Source: Jacaranda mimosifolia
Lineage: Eukaryota > Streptophyta > Magnoliopsida > Lamiales > Bignoniaceae
Direction of reading: 5' to 3'
DNA: 64,000 bases
Assembly: GCA_018894105.1 (NCBI GenBank)
Contig: CM032118.1
Location: 26,764,690 to 26,828,689, forward strand
Shown piece by piece: positions 35,701 to 48,160 of this stretch. Every line of letters begins with the position of its first letter. Position 1 is the stretch's first letter. Made by a program: the position numbers and the translations under genes. The notes beneath the pieces were generated by a model that saw nothing but the letters and a program-made list of their open reading frames with translations, was not told the DNA's origin and did no database searches.

Positions 35701-36345
35701 AGCATACAATCTTTTCGGGAAGCATCAATTTTCTTATAATTCAACCCCAAATCTCTAATTATCTTCCTAGTCTCATAGTAGTTTTTTGGTAGTTGCACAC
35801 CCTGTGGAAATGCTTCCTTTAACAAATCAAGCATCATCATGAAGGAAGTATCGCTCCAATTTTCAAAGCATTTGATCTAAAGCATTCTCATGATGAAGGA
35901 AAGTTTTGAAAATTTTGTACATCTAGGATAAAGTTCCTGTTCTACATTCTCCATAAGCTTGTAAAATTTCTCAACCTCTTCATAAGGTTTCTCATCCTCT
36001 ATTCTCAACATATATGTTCCGCAATTAGCTTATTCTTGGATCCCCAATGCATCATGAAGCATCCTCGTATGTCATCAGATGTATTGAACTCATTATTATA
36101 TACATAAGATACTGATCCTCCAGATGTAAACAACTCTTCATAAAGTATCCATTCAGTATACCTATCTAAGAACCCTTCCCAAAGTAGATGCCTTTCCACA
36201 ACAACTTGACATCTATTTTTACATTTTTGCAGGGATACTAGATCATTCCATCATTTGAATTTGAAAAAGCGAAATCTAAAAAGAATTGCAATTCTTTCTG
36301 ATATTTAATGTTAGACCTCGGAAGAGGCATCCATTTCTTGTCCAT
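32735..36345 (-). pseudogene. CACTA TNP2-type transposase
   Basis: The start is ATG 36345, MDKKWMPLPRS, the usual opening of the transposase-associated domain (36345 to about 36090). The core (35840-34430) follows with LLKEAFPQG, CMLYWG, WHTFDYHH, NVQLGLACDDFNPF, WPIILIAYNLAPGDCM, LPIHGPSEVGNDLD, GFAAILGWSTKGKYACP and DVMHIKKNICD. DUF4218-like sequence (about 34200-33700: AKLAGSIHYCWMYPTE) and DUF4216-like sequence (about 33280-32900: YYGILKDIIKLDY, then GKRIMLFD) complete it. The 'CDGFNPF' word of the family reads CDDFNPF here. An in-frame TAG at 35175-35177 and several frameshifts break it. This enzyme would cut the ends of the transposon. Confidence 0.88.
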
Positions 36346-39300
36346 TTTGATGTTTCAAATAACTTAAGAAGAATGTAAGAACAACAAAAAGAGCACGTTA
36401 ATGAGCGCATATAGCAACTAACTTTGTGTTATAGATAAGTATAAATATACACTCACACAATAACTGATATGTTCATTCATTATTTTATTTGTAATTTGTT
36501 CCAACGTGTGAGGCCACAGAGTCTTTGTTTCACACCTCATCTGGACAAAAAGGTCTGGTAAGATTTTAAACGCCGTAGGGAGCATACAAATCCAATAATT
36601 AATGAGCATACATTGAGATAAATTCGCAAGTGTTTTGATTGAATTTGAATTGTAATAATTTAATATAATGTTTCTTCTTTTTTTTTTTTTGATAAAATAT
36701 TATATGATATGTAGAGGAGCAATTAAAAAGAAAAAGAAAGAGGTGACGGTAAAAATTGACTAATTGAAAATGAGTTATAATTTTTAAAAAATATAGTAAA
36801 GTGAAAAAATGGATTTTAATAACAAAGTAAATTCATAGAGGGCGATTTATTAATATCAATAACACAGTAAAATTTTAAATATAAATTTTACCACTTGTAA
36901 AAATGCATATTTTATTGTTACTATATCTTGATATATTGAAACAATAATCATATAGATATACATCATAACTTTAATGCACATAGAGAATAAAAGGAATCAT
37001 TAGGAAGACAAAAGATTAAGCTAATTGAAAGTGTTTCCCTATGAATTTTACAAATAAATATATATCTACAAATAAAAAAAATGAAGTGTTAAAAAAAAGT
37101 ATACATCTATGTATGTAGCTAGAAATAAATGAATCAAAAGAGTCTTCAACTAATCAGTTTGTCGGAACCTTTCTCTTAATACAAAACAATTATCTGCAAA
37201 ACATAACTGCGAAGGAAAAGAGTGCAAAAATATCAATTATTGGTAGATGTTGATAGTAGAAATTACAAAGCAATTGTATGCGAAAACTACTAGAACATAA
37301 TTAAGACTATTTAAATCAATTTGGCATAGTAAGTAAAGCTGCCTTGCATCTCTCATTTTCCCTAAGAAAAGAAAGAAAAAAGTAAAAGACAAGTATCAAA
37401 TCTTTACAAGAAAACTATGGAAGTTGAATTTCTTATCACAACCAAAAGTAATAGGAAGTGGAAAGATAGTGCTTATCTCTATGCTAATATCATAATATGA
37501 AACGACATCCTTAAGGCATTAATAGCCATCACAAAAGCTTAGACTTTATGTGGCAGCTTGTGACATTTTGTCATTTTCCATGTAGAAACTAGTTAAATTT
37601 TTTTCAATGAAGGTAAAGAATAGTCCTATTTAGTAGAGATGTATAAATTTGATTATGCCAAACTATTCAGCACAATATATAAAGTATTGTGCTATAACAT
37701 TTCAGGTACATAATACATGTAAACCTATTAAGTCTAGACTTTTTAATATTAGCCAATACAATACTAGAAAATCAAGCAAAATGGTATATTCAAATTTCAT
37801 CAATCTCAGAAGAGAAAATTAAAGAGGAAGTAACTATTGATGACACTTGCAAAAATAGATTGGACCCATTTAACATATTTCTCTTGTGCCTATCCGTGTG
37901 AGTGTCGAAAAGAATGGCTTGTGGTCAAATCCATGATTGAATTTCTAGTTTGGAAAGAAAATGCTATGAAGAAAGTACATTCCGAGCCATGAAAGATTTA
38001 AAAGGTAAATATTATATGTATTTTATTTTATATTGCTAGAAATTAGAATTTTTTATGATAATAATTTATAAATTTGATTGCAGTGTTTTCATTCATGTTT
38101 TCAATGTAATATTGTTTGCAAGAATCTGTGATGTGTATTTTGAAGTTCTAAATTGCCGTTTTTGAATGACAGACACAAGAAGTTCTAAGATTTGCTTTTT
38201 GGCGCTTCTAATCACATGATAGATCATCAAATTATGTGAAACTTAATGACTATTACAAGATTATAGAAGCTAAAATTGACTCATTTTGAAAAAAGAAAGT
38301 GTTTTCTGAATCTAGAAAAAACTAAGATTAACCATGATTTTGCTAAAGTAAACTAAACATTTTAGTATTCAAAAGGCTATGGCAATTTAAAACATAAAAC
38401 AACTAAAAAAGGCAACTGCTGGGATAAGAATATTTTTAACACAATCACATATCTTACATATTATAGGCCATAGATTTGGGAAAAGAATAACAATTGAGTC
38501 TCCCATCCCTCATTCGTTGAAAATAAGATAGAACCAAGAATAGAATTGCAATAAACTTGAAGTAGCAACACAAAGAAACAATAAGAAAAGTACATAGATA
38601 TAGCATCCTTAGGTATATTCTATCCTGCATTGACTTTTTGCTTAATTTGGAATAATCGAATGGAAAATATCATTAGTGCCAACTATTTCTTCTTTACTTA
38701 ATTTCATATGCTTTAGCTTCCATCATTTCTCGACCTCTATATATAATGGCACATTCTTTAAAATTAGTTAATTAACTATTCCATTTGTGTGGCAGCCCTC
38801 TGGTTGAATTAGAAGTTCTGGAGATGTCTTTCTATTTAGCTGTTCAATAGGAAAGTGACTGAACTCATTAAGGACCTATAGATTCTGGTTTAAAAGCTAG
38901 AAGGTTAGAGTTGCAAATTATTTAAATTGTAAACTAGAACAGATTTTGATGGAATGATATGATGTAGAATTAGTGTAAGAAAATTGGCATGGAATTTAAG
39001 AAAGGAAGTGTAGAGCAGAAACTAACACACACACACTCATCCAACAACAATTTTGATTCCTTAAAGGCTATCTTTTTTCTTTTCTTGGGGCTTGATAACC
39101 CCAAGGCAATAAAAATAGAACCAAGGGACATGAAGTCCAGTGGCTATTACAAAACCTTAAATTGCGTGCTTTCTGCTTAAACCTTGACTTAACTCTTAAA
39201 CATATTTGATTCTTCAATACATGTATCTTATGCTCTCCTGACTAATTCTTTGTAGTAGCATAAGTTGGAAAGGAGCATTAAAATTGATACTTGATTGACT

Positions 39301-40509
39301 AACTTACACGCAAAATTCTCCAGTTCTGTAAGTTGATGGAGCAGAATATTACATATTAATTGAACTTTGTCTCACTTGCTCTGCGATGGTTATTATTCTT
39401 TTAATGCTTTTTGTATGAACACCAACAAAATATACTGGTGGTCGAGTATATTATTATCCAAGTTTCCAATTAAGTATTCACAAAGATAAGCTGAGACATG
39501 AGTTAGCCAAAGATCTTACTAGAGAGACTGCTTGGGAGACGGTCTTGCAAATAAGATGTTCGAAATGTGAATTCTAATATTGGAGGTTGCAATGATGAAA
39601 ATTGATTAATTATTGCAGAATATGCTTCACTTGTAAAAATGAAAGACACAACAATAAGAAGATCCCTGTTAAATCTTTGTCAATGTCTTTTGACAATGTT
39701 CAGATAATGGAAGCTTTTTTCTTGCTCCTTTTTTTTTTTCCCTCTCTCTATAGGGGTGTGCTTCACATCTTATCATGGGAACTTCATGCTAAGATCCACA
39801 GACTTACTAGCACTTTCTGCTGTCGATTGTGATAAAGCTTGTGCAACATAGTTGTCTTTTGAAGAGACACTACTAACCCACACAGACTGTGTATTTTCAA
39901 GTTGCACTGTTGCATCCTTGTATCACTTTAGTAAGACTTTATCTCGCATTTTTATGTGTGCATATGTGAGTCTTATGAATTCTATTGCTTCACGGTGATG
40001 GCATATAAGGATTTTCCTTTACAGGCAATTTAAAATGCTTTATGTTATGGCATATCTTTGCCCTCTCATATATGTGTGGGTGTTAAAACACCTTGTTGAG
40101 GGTTTCTTGTTTTTAATTTAAGGTTCTATCTCCACTATTCCTTCTCATATGTTTTAGGTCATCGGAAAATTTAGCAAATCCTTCTATTTGTTGTTATCTA
40201 CATTCTGCATACTTTCAGACCCTTATGAACTTAAATTGTAAAAGATAGAGAATAAAAATCCCTTAACCAATATTTTGAACAACCTCACCAAATCCTTATG
40301 CATATACATCACCTAAAACAACAAAAGAGAAAGATTTAAACTTTACAATGGCCTATAAATGGATAAACCAGCAGTCCCAAAGTAGTATGTTGAGAAGAAA
40401 GTGAGAAAGAGGGATGTTGGAAAATTGGAAAAGGGGCGCCAAGCAATGGGAAAAAATAGAATTTTTTATGGAAATTAGGCGCCAAATCCCCTTTTTTTTT
40501 GTGAATTAA
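36346..40509. other. CACTA non-coding region upstream of TNP2
   Basis: About 4.1 kb between the TNP2 start and the right subterminal array. It is AT-rich and no coding motif was found. The frames at 36418-36609, 38989-39180 and 39602-39832 look like chance. It should hold the promoter of the transposase gene, and other old insertions may be hidden here. Confidence 0.45.
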
Positions 40510-40843
40510 TATTTATATGACCCTTTAAGGTGTCATAATAAAATTATAAATATTAAATATAAATAAGACACTTTAAAAGTGTACTTATAAGAAGTATAAA
40601 TAAGATATTTTTAAAAATTATCACAATAAAAACCTAAAAATTAAATATAATATGGCTTCTTTATAAAAATGTCTCCAGTAGACATGTTAATAGGACACTC
40701 TTGGAAATGTGTCGTAACAAAAAATTGATTAATTAAGGTATTGACACACTTTTAATTCAAGTGTCTCAATAGAAACATTATTAGAACATTTTTTGAAAAG
40801 TGTCACTTAAAATGGGTCTCTATAGACCTTTTTTCTTGTAGTG
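40510..40843. repeat. CACTA right end with subterminal GTGTC motif array
   Basis: Motifs such as 'ggtgtcataata', 'gacactttaaaagtgt', 'gacacactttt', 'aagtgtctcaatag', 'aagtgtcac' and 'gggtctctatagacc' lie between 40526 and 40828. The element then ends in CTTGTAGTG, the complement of CACTACAAG. Confidence 0.82.
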
Positions 40844-42310
40844 ATTGTGGAAGAAAAAGATATACAAATTGCACAACTCATGAACAAGTATGAATACTCC
40901 CATCTTGGAGGATTTAGCTATAACCATCAATCTTCCCTTGGCCATATAGTGGTGTAGAAACAAATTGAGGAGATGCCTCACAAGCGAGAAACTGATAGAA
41001 AGATCAATCACTCTGCAACTTCTATTGCTACACATCTGTTCAACAATTGCAGGACATGATCACCAATACGATTAGAGTTCAGTATTGCATGCCTTCTAAA
41101 AGTTCTATTGTGTATTCAAAGCCCTATACAAAGAGGATTGACTAGCTGAGAATGCCGATAAGACCACCAAAATTCCAGCAGTCTGATGGGAAGGGAAATC
41201 CAAAACAGCATGTGGCCTATTGCAAAGAGACATACAATAATGCAGGGACTTATGGTGATCTTTTTGTTAAACATTCGTGTGTTCATTGAAAGGAAATGCC
41301 TTTGACTGGTACATTGACTTAGAACCTGAATCCATCGATAGTTAGGATCAAATGGAAAAAGGGAGTTTTTGAATCGCTTTTATAGTATACGCCGGACTGT
41401 GAGCAAGATTGAACTTACCAATGCAAAATAATAAAAGGGCGAGCCGGTGGTAAACTACACCAACCGTTGCCATGCATTAAGTTTTAACTACAAAGATAGA
41501 CTCTTAGAGACGTCTTCGGTGGAGCTGTGTATTCAAGGCATGCATTGAGAACTTCTCTATATTCTTCAAGGAATCAAGCCTCACACTTTTGAGGAATTAG
41601 CGACTTGTGCCCATGACATGTCGGAATTCTTGTTGAAGACAAGAAAGAAGAAAAGAAATATTCAAAGAAGAGTGAAAAATATGCCAAAGCTGCTACTAAG
41701 GAATCCAGGGCGTCAAGACAGCCTCCATAAAAATTCCCACAAGCGATAAGAAGGTTGCTGAGAAAACTAAAGATCAATACATTTCAACAAGCAAGAAAAT
41801 ACTGAAAGAAATGTAAGAGAGAAGTATCCATTTCCAGATTCTAATGTTTCTCACATCTTTTATGAATGATTGACAAGGTAATCGATTGAACTGCCAGAAG
41901 CAAAGTGTCTTGAAGAAGCTGGAAAGGTGAACGATCCAAAATATTGCAAGTATCATTGAGTTGTCGGCTATCCAATAGAGAAATGTTTTATCTTCAAGTA
42001 TAAGGTCATGGCATTGGTAAGAAATAGAAAGATAATTCTTGATACAGAAGATGTTGGGTCAAACCTTTCTAGCGCTATAACTAAAACAGATACCACATGT
42101 GTTACAAGCGAAGACAATATCTTTCCCTCATCTTTACTCATCGGGGCATCTGCTTCAGTTTAAAAGTTTAGATCCAGTGCTAGTGGAGACTCAATTCATT
42201 AATGAAGTGACTAAGCTGGAAATAATTTCTACTACTAAAACTAAAGATAGCAATGAGTGGATTTTTGTGATATGCCGATGAAGGTGAAGACAATGTGTCA
42301 ATCAATCTCA
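40844..42310 (+). pseudogene. Tat element gag, main part
   Basis: After the ATT repeat the gag frame resumes. Several frames then show the gypsy gag domain (about 41150-41650: a 'PPKFQQSDG' segment, 'FDWYID', and later 'GIKP.TFEELAT.AHDM'). A zinc-type segment with YCKYH, GYP and EKC follows at about 41943-41990. Stops and shifts are frequent, for example TAG at 40958. In an intact element this region builds the capsid and nucleocapsid. Confidence 0.82.
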
Positions 42311-42970
42311 TCCATTAGCATTAAAGGTCTCGCATGTAGCCAGACGCCCTCAAAGAGTTGAAATAGTGCATGCTATATATTGTGAAACTGAAGAGCAACA
42401 CTCTACTTCCTATTGTATTACTTTTATATATGAGGATTTGCTATTAGGGTCAAACCTCACAATATGCCATTTTTTATTTCAAGGTTCACGTAAGAGCAGA
42501 AGGTTAACCGCATATTTATTGATGGAGGATCTATTATCAATAGTTGAAGAATTCTCATGCAACTGATACCTATTCAAGGTTTCAATCAAGGAGGTCAACG
42601 AGCTATAGGTATAATTTGTTTAGCCTCACAATCGGGAAGTTGGAAGCAAATACTTTATTTCATATCATTAACGCAAGGACTTCCTACCATTTGCTTTTGG
42701 GATGGCCATGGCTTCATGAGAATGCGGTGATACCTTCCACTCTTCATTAATGTTTCAAGTATTAAAAAATTAGAGACGTTATGAAAGTTGATGTAGATGT
42801 GAAGCCATTTACTGAAGCAAAATCACACTTTGCTAATGCTAAACTTTATCTAGATCCTGACTTAGTAAATGAAGAACAACCTCATTAAAGGGAGACATGA
42901 TTACTCCAAAAGTTTGAATAAATTGACAATTACTGAGGTGTCGACAAACAAAAAATACGAGTTTAGTGAT
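42311..42970 (+). pseudogene. Tat element protease region, cut by copia B
   Basis: A FIDGGS segment near 42517-42534 stands at the place of the catalytic D-[ST/G]-G motif of retroviral-type aspartic proteases. HIINARTSYHLLLGWPWLHE (about 42660-42720) matches the closing part of the gypsy protease. The two are in different frames. The region continues to 42975, where copia B is inserted, and resumes at 52944. Confidence 0.78.
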
Positions 42971-42975
42971 GACTC
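42971..42975. repeat. Probable target duplication of copia B, left copy (GACTC)
   Basis: GACTC precedes the 5' LTR and GAGTC (52944-52948) follows the 3' LTR. One base differs, which is acceptable for an old insertion. Confidence 0.7.
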
Positions 42976-45205
42976 TGTTGGAATAGTGCCCCACAGCCAA
43001 TTAGATTGGCATGTAAACTATTTCACTTGTGATACAATCTTGATTGAATGATATTCATATTAAACGACCATCTACATCTTATGCTTATTTTACTTCACTA
43101 GCATTTGGTTGAAGCCCCTAGATCACACAAGACTATATGACTAGGTCACGCACTGGGTGGTGATCATGAAATAAGTCTTACACAGTCGTGATCTTAAAAT
43201 TTTCCAAGTCATAGAATTTTAAGAGATAGGGCATCTAATATGCAAATAGACTTACACACGAATGATGCAAAAATCCAAGGAGTTGGATATTGCTCAGTTT
43301 TATGAGCAATCCATGTTAGATATGGGTGCATGTTAGTAGGTGCTTGTTAGAGAACAAGTTCACTGAAGACACACCCAGATAATCCACTAGATAGCTGCAG
43401 TGGCAAGTCGGTAGTGCCAAGTTCTTTTATTTACACTAGTGCATATCATTAGTCCTTAGACTTGAGGATCTATGGTAACCTTATGTTTAGGTCTTCATAC
43501 CTTAACTCTTTCTTGACCATAAAATGAGTTATCCGGGTTAAAATTGATATGAGCTACTTAGACATGGAGGTTTGTGATATCCAAGATGAGATCCATCTCC
43601 TTGTTGTTGTGAAGGGTGAGTACATCTCTTATATATTTTATAATGATCAATTCCAAGAAATCCTTGCGCAAGGTAGAATGACAATTTGGAAAAGGAGTTT
43701 TTTAAAGAAGAGTTCATAAAAAGCAATCGAACATTGGGAATAGAAATATAGTTATCTAGGCTATTAGGGAACAAACAAATATCTTGCCACAGGCCTCCTT
43801 TGAGAGATAGAGAACGTAAGGACTGTATTTGTATGGCAAGCATAGAGCTAGAATAGTTCACCAAGAGCATATTCATTTCGACCAATTAGTTAGGCTTCAT
43901 TAGCTTGAGGCTAGACATCGAGCATGGAAATTGGGTACTCTTCAATTAATAGAGATTAATTAAAAGAGTTATTAGTTTAAAGGAGTTTAAACTAATATGA
44001 ATATTTCAATATTCAATATATATCACAAAAATTTTAAGCGCATATCCAATGAATGAGAGAACCTAATGGGTCAAACACAAAAGCCTAAAGAAAGGAGAAA
44101 TTTTCTAAGGAGTTAAAAAGTTCACCATTGCGGTTTTTATGGAGAAATTAGATAAGTAAAGTTTTGGTCATTTTGACTTGATCAATTTAATTATTAAGTT
44201 AATCAAAATAATTTAAGGAGTTAAGTTAGACATATTAAATTAAGGGATTAATTTAATTGATGCCATATGACCATTAATTAGTCAAGTTAAAGAGTTAAGT
44301 TGACACCTTTTAACTTAAAGAGTTAAGTTAATTGACTTAAAGAGTTAAGTCAAGTGGATTAATTAAATTAAAGAGTTAATTTAATTAATATGAGGAATTA
44401 GTTTTGGAGGGAAAATTCAAATTAAGGAGTTTGTTTGAGGTTAGTTTGGAATTAATTTGAAAGACATTTCATGAGATGAAATGTAGATTCAAATTTCATT
44501 CAAATACAAGTGAAATTCACATTTCACATGCAAGTGGATTGCCAAGTTGGCAAACCACCTCATGGAGGGTTTGATGCCAACTTACATCACACCATACACT
44601 CTATAAATAGAGAGAGGTGGCCATCCATAAAAGGCATGTGATGCTAGATTCCATTTTTCCCTCCAAAAAGTGTGATTCACTCATCTGTTGAAGTTTCACA
44701 CCTTTCTCACCAAATTCTCTCCATATTTCAGCCCTCCATCTCCTTTTCCATTTTTGTATCTAGTTGATTAGAGGTGGATTTGAACTCTCTTTGGGTGTGT
44801 GGATCATAACATTAGAGGCTTCACATTTGGAGGGCTTTTGCTATTCAAGACCCACTATTGTCCAGTGACTTTGGAGATAGATTTGAAGGCCTTTCCGTAT
44901 TTGGATTTGATTGATATTTTTCCTAGAAGTTCTCAAGTGTGTTGAGGAGCTCTCTGAAAATTTTCATCCAATTTGGCTTGATTTGTTTGGTCAATTGTTG
45001 GCTTGATTCTGCTGTGTGTGGATTGGCACTTTGAAGTGTTCATTGGTGTCATCCTGGATCTACCTTTAGATTAAGCATTCAAGGTATTTTTTGCTATTAA
45101 ATCCTTATTAAATTCATGACTAGATCCTTGGGATGAGGTGTAGACAAGTTTTATTTAGCCTATTTTCGGTTTTATAATTGTATCATTTGGCTACTCCTTA
45201 CTTCA
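42976..45205 (+). repeat. 5' LTR of copia B (2230 bp)
   Basis: It starts TGTTGGAATAGTG and ends ACTTCA, followed after 2 bp by the primer-binding site. TATAAATAG at 44602-44610 is the likely TATA box. About 44160-44400 is rich in 'aaagagttaagtt' palindromes. The minus frame 43538-43885 is a chance frame. Confidence 0.9.
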
Positions 45206-45207
45206 AG

Positions 45208-45219
45208 TGGTATTGGAGC
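45208..45219 (+). other. Primer-binding site of copia B
   Basis: TGGTATTGGAGC, two bases different from the initiator tRNA-Met complement TGGTATCAGAGC, lies 2 bp after the LTR end. Confidence 0.85.
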
Positions 45220-47182
45220 CTAATTCATGCTTTACTTTGGATTTTTGTTGGATTGATTCATGTGATGAATTGATAAATATCACCAAACACTTGATTCAAA
45301 TCATGGATTTAAGTGTTTGGATGATTTTGAGTGTGGCTCCTTTGTTGATGAATTGAAATATGCTCATATGTGTTTTAAGTGTTGATTCATATGTTAGTAT
45401 GATTTTAATTCATAGATGTTAATGTTAAATGTTGATTTAGAATTGATTCATGTTATATGTTGATATAGCATGTTTAATTTGTCTTTAAGGTGCTTTGGTC
45501 ATTTTTGTATCCAATTGGATTGGAGTTTAATTGGAGATTTTGAAGAATGTTGATTCTTACTTGCACTTGATTTTTAAGTCATGTTTGAGCTCTTGACTGT
45601 CCACTTTTTTGAAGATGTTTTAAATCTGGAAGTTCATCTAATATGTGTGAGTTAGTGTTATAGAGGTGTCCTAAAATTTTTGTGCACAAAAGTAGGCCAA
45701 AAATGGCCTTGACTTGGTCCGGAACCAAAACAGGGCAAGCTGCCGGGCGTTGGCCAAGCAACGGGTGCACTGCATGTGCGCCTGCCTCAACCTATGTAGC
45801 AACACCCATTTTGTGTTTTGGATGAGTTTTGAGGCCTCTTTTGTGTCATTTTGTGCTCAAAAATAATATTGATTCACACTAATTAGATGCACAAGTGTTA
45901 TGCAAGTTCTCAAAATTATGTTTGACATTTTTGAATGCTTTTAAAATCTTTTTCAAATTAATCTTCAATTTTTTGCAAAAATTAGATGCATAATTGTTAT
46001 GCTTATTTTTGCTAGTTAATTAATTGTTTATGAAATAAGCATTTAATTTGTTGAATTGAATATGAATTCTTATTTATTGTTCATTTAATTGTTGAACAGA
46101 TGATGAATGAATGGGGATGAACATGAGCCTTCATGATTTTATTTATTTCAAGTTGTTGAAAAGGGTTGTATTAAATTGGGGCTTGTATGCCTCTTAATTT
46201 CTATTTTGTAAATGTTATGAGAGTAGAATCACTAAGAGTGGGGATTTCTTTTGTCATGTAATTGTTGCAAGGAGACAAGAAACTATTAGAGACATGAAGA
46301 CCCATGAATGTATGGGATACATTTATGTAATAGCTAGATTTAATCAACTCATCTAAAATCAGCTAAGTAGTGCTTCTATGGCTCTAAAGTGCACTATTTG
46401 GTTAGGGTTCAAGGTCATCCCACCATAGGAGCATGCTAGGTACATTTACTTATTTATGCTTTCTTTATCCTATTGATGTATGAGATGCACGGTTAGGATA
46501 TAGGAAACCTAAATAAGAAAAGATACAATTGATGAGATCTTTGCAAGAAAGAAAATCCCTCAACTTGAAGAGTTTAAGTGCTTTCAAAATATTAAGTCAT
46601 AACGGATAAAAATGAAAATGAGTTTTAATTAATTTATGCCTTCTACCAATAGCATATAACATGAGATGCTACTATATTTGCATGACGTCTCATGAGTCGT
46701 GAGTCACGTTTATGGTGGAAAGCTATTTTCTCATACTTTGCATACGATGCATCTTTGATTTGATGCTTCCTATGCATTGTCTCACGAGTCATGGAATGCC
46801 ATAGTGCGGTTTCGAATTAAAGATTGATTGGTAGGTCTGACTTAACACCTAGTAGTATAGATGTTGCACGAATCGTGGGTCTATATGAAAAGTGAGGCAG
46901 AACATATCAAGGGTTACATAGAGATGCAATTAGCAAAAGTTTCTTACCTTAGGATTCTTTGTGGATGTCTCATAAGTCGTGGATCCACTACAAGTTGTTT
47001 TGGGCCTTGATTCTCATCATGAAATGAGATTTACTAAACTCCTTAAGGGATGAGGAATTTGATAAAATAGTGGGAGAAAAACATACTTGAAAGTCCCTAA
47101 ACATGCTTTCAATATCAATATCCAATCACGTTCCTATATTCTCTTTTTTGCCTTTGTAGATTTTTGAAATCTCAAAATTAAA
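45220..47182 (+). other. copia B untranslated leader
   Basis: About 2 kb with no supported gene. Four copies of a motif like 'gtctcatgagtcgtg' lie near 46688, 46778, 46866 and 46971. They correspond to the four leader motifs of copia A on the opposite strand. The frame 45579-45770 is chance. Confidence 0.55.
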
Positions 47183-47990
47183 ATGGCTAAGAATTCACTC
47201 AATGTGATTTTGGAAACTAATAAGTTAATCAGGCTAAACATCCACGATTGGCTTAGAAACCTCAAGATTATTCTTGATTCCGAAAAGAAGACTTATGTGC
47301 TTACTCAAAGTCTATTGGGCACCACAGACGATGATGCTCTTGATGAGGCACGTGAAACAGTCACGAAGTAGATAGATGATGATCTACAAATGCGATGCCT
47401 CATGATGGCTTCTGTGTCTAATAAGCTCCAAAAGTCTCATGAGCACATAAAATCAGCTAATGAGATTTACTTGCACCTACAAGAGTTGTATGGCATGCAA
47501 ACTAGTCATTAAAGGTTCTCATTATGTAAGGAACTTTTCCGAACTGGAATGAATGAAGGCTCAAAAGCCCATGATCATGGCTTTGGATGATCGGTCTCAT
47601 TAAGAAGCTTGCTCAATTGGATGTGGTTATGGCCAACGAGCTCTATATGGATTTGATCCTTCAATCATTACCTAGTACTTTTGATCAATTTGTTATGAAC
47701 TTCAACATGTTGAAGCAAGAAATGACGATTAACAAATTGGTCAATATGTTGGTGACCACTAGGGCGACTATGAAGAAAGACAAACCAGTAATGCTTGCTT
47801 CCTCTTCCAAGTCTAAGGGCCCTAGGGGTGCTAAAAAGGGGGGTAAAAGGAAGATAAGTTCTTTATCTAAGGGAATCAACCATTAAAGGCCTTGGGCAGA
47901 GTTATGAAGAAGAAAAAGGCCAAAGCTGATGCAATTTGTTTCTATTATGGTGAGAAAGGCCATTAGAAGAGAAATTGCAAGGAACATCTT
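47183..47990 (+). pseudogene. copia B gag with zinc knuckle
   Basis: It opens MAKNSLNVILETNKL at 47183 and reads on to an in-frame TAG at 47369. After a frameshifted section, 47587-47886 has DLILQSLPSTFDQFVMNFNM and a Lys-rich tail. The zinc knuckle at about 47936-47977 reads CFYYGEKGH, then a stop, then C, so the CCHC pattern has its second cysteine replaced by tyrosine. Compared with copia A the gag is broken earlier. Confidence 0.82.
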
Positions 47991-48160
47991 CAACCCTTGG
48001 AAAAGATATGTATTTTATTTAAGTACACTTAACGGCGAATTCTTCCTCATGGATCGCATGTGGTTTTCACCTTTATAATTCGTTATAATAGATGTAAAGA
48101 AGAATGAGTCTCAATGATGGGGATTTGATCCTACGCATATTCAGCAAAGTAAAAGAAAAT
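47991..48160 (+). other. copia B protease position, mostly deleted
   Basis: Only about 170 bp separate the zinc knuckle from the pre-integrase motif. No protease catalytic motif could be read, and the piece is too short for a full copia protease. Confidence 0.5.

Larger units (their letters stand above)
29078..40843 (-). mobile_element. CACTA (En/Spm) DNA transposon, 11.77 kb
   Basis: The left end CACTACTAGAGAAAAGG and the complement of the right end, CACTACAAGAAAAAAGG, are matching inverted repeats. A 3-bp target duplication ATT (29075-29077 and 40844-40846) flanks them. Both ends carry arrays of a short 'GTGTC' motif. Two genes run leftwards: a TNP2-type transposase (36345-32735) and a second plant En/Spm-type gene (31590-29745). 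Both are broken, so the copy probably cannot move itself. It may still respond to a working relative because its ends are well kept. Confidence 0.93.

Noticed and set aside
36418..36609. Possible extra N-terminal exon of TNP2
   Set aside because: It has no family motif, and the usual start MDKKWM lies downstream at 36345.
43538..43885. 115-codon minus frame
   Set aside because: It lies within the 5' LTR of copia B and is not conserved in its other LTR.
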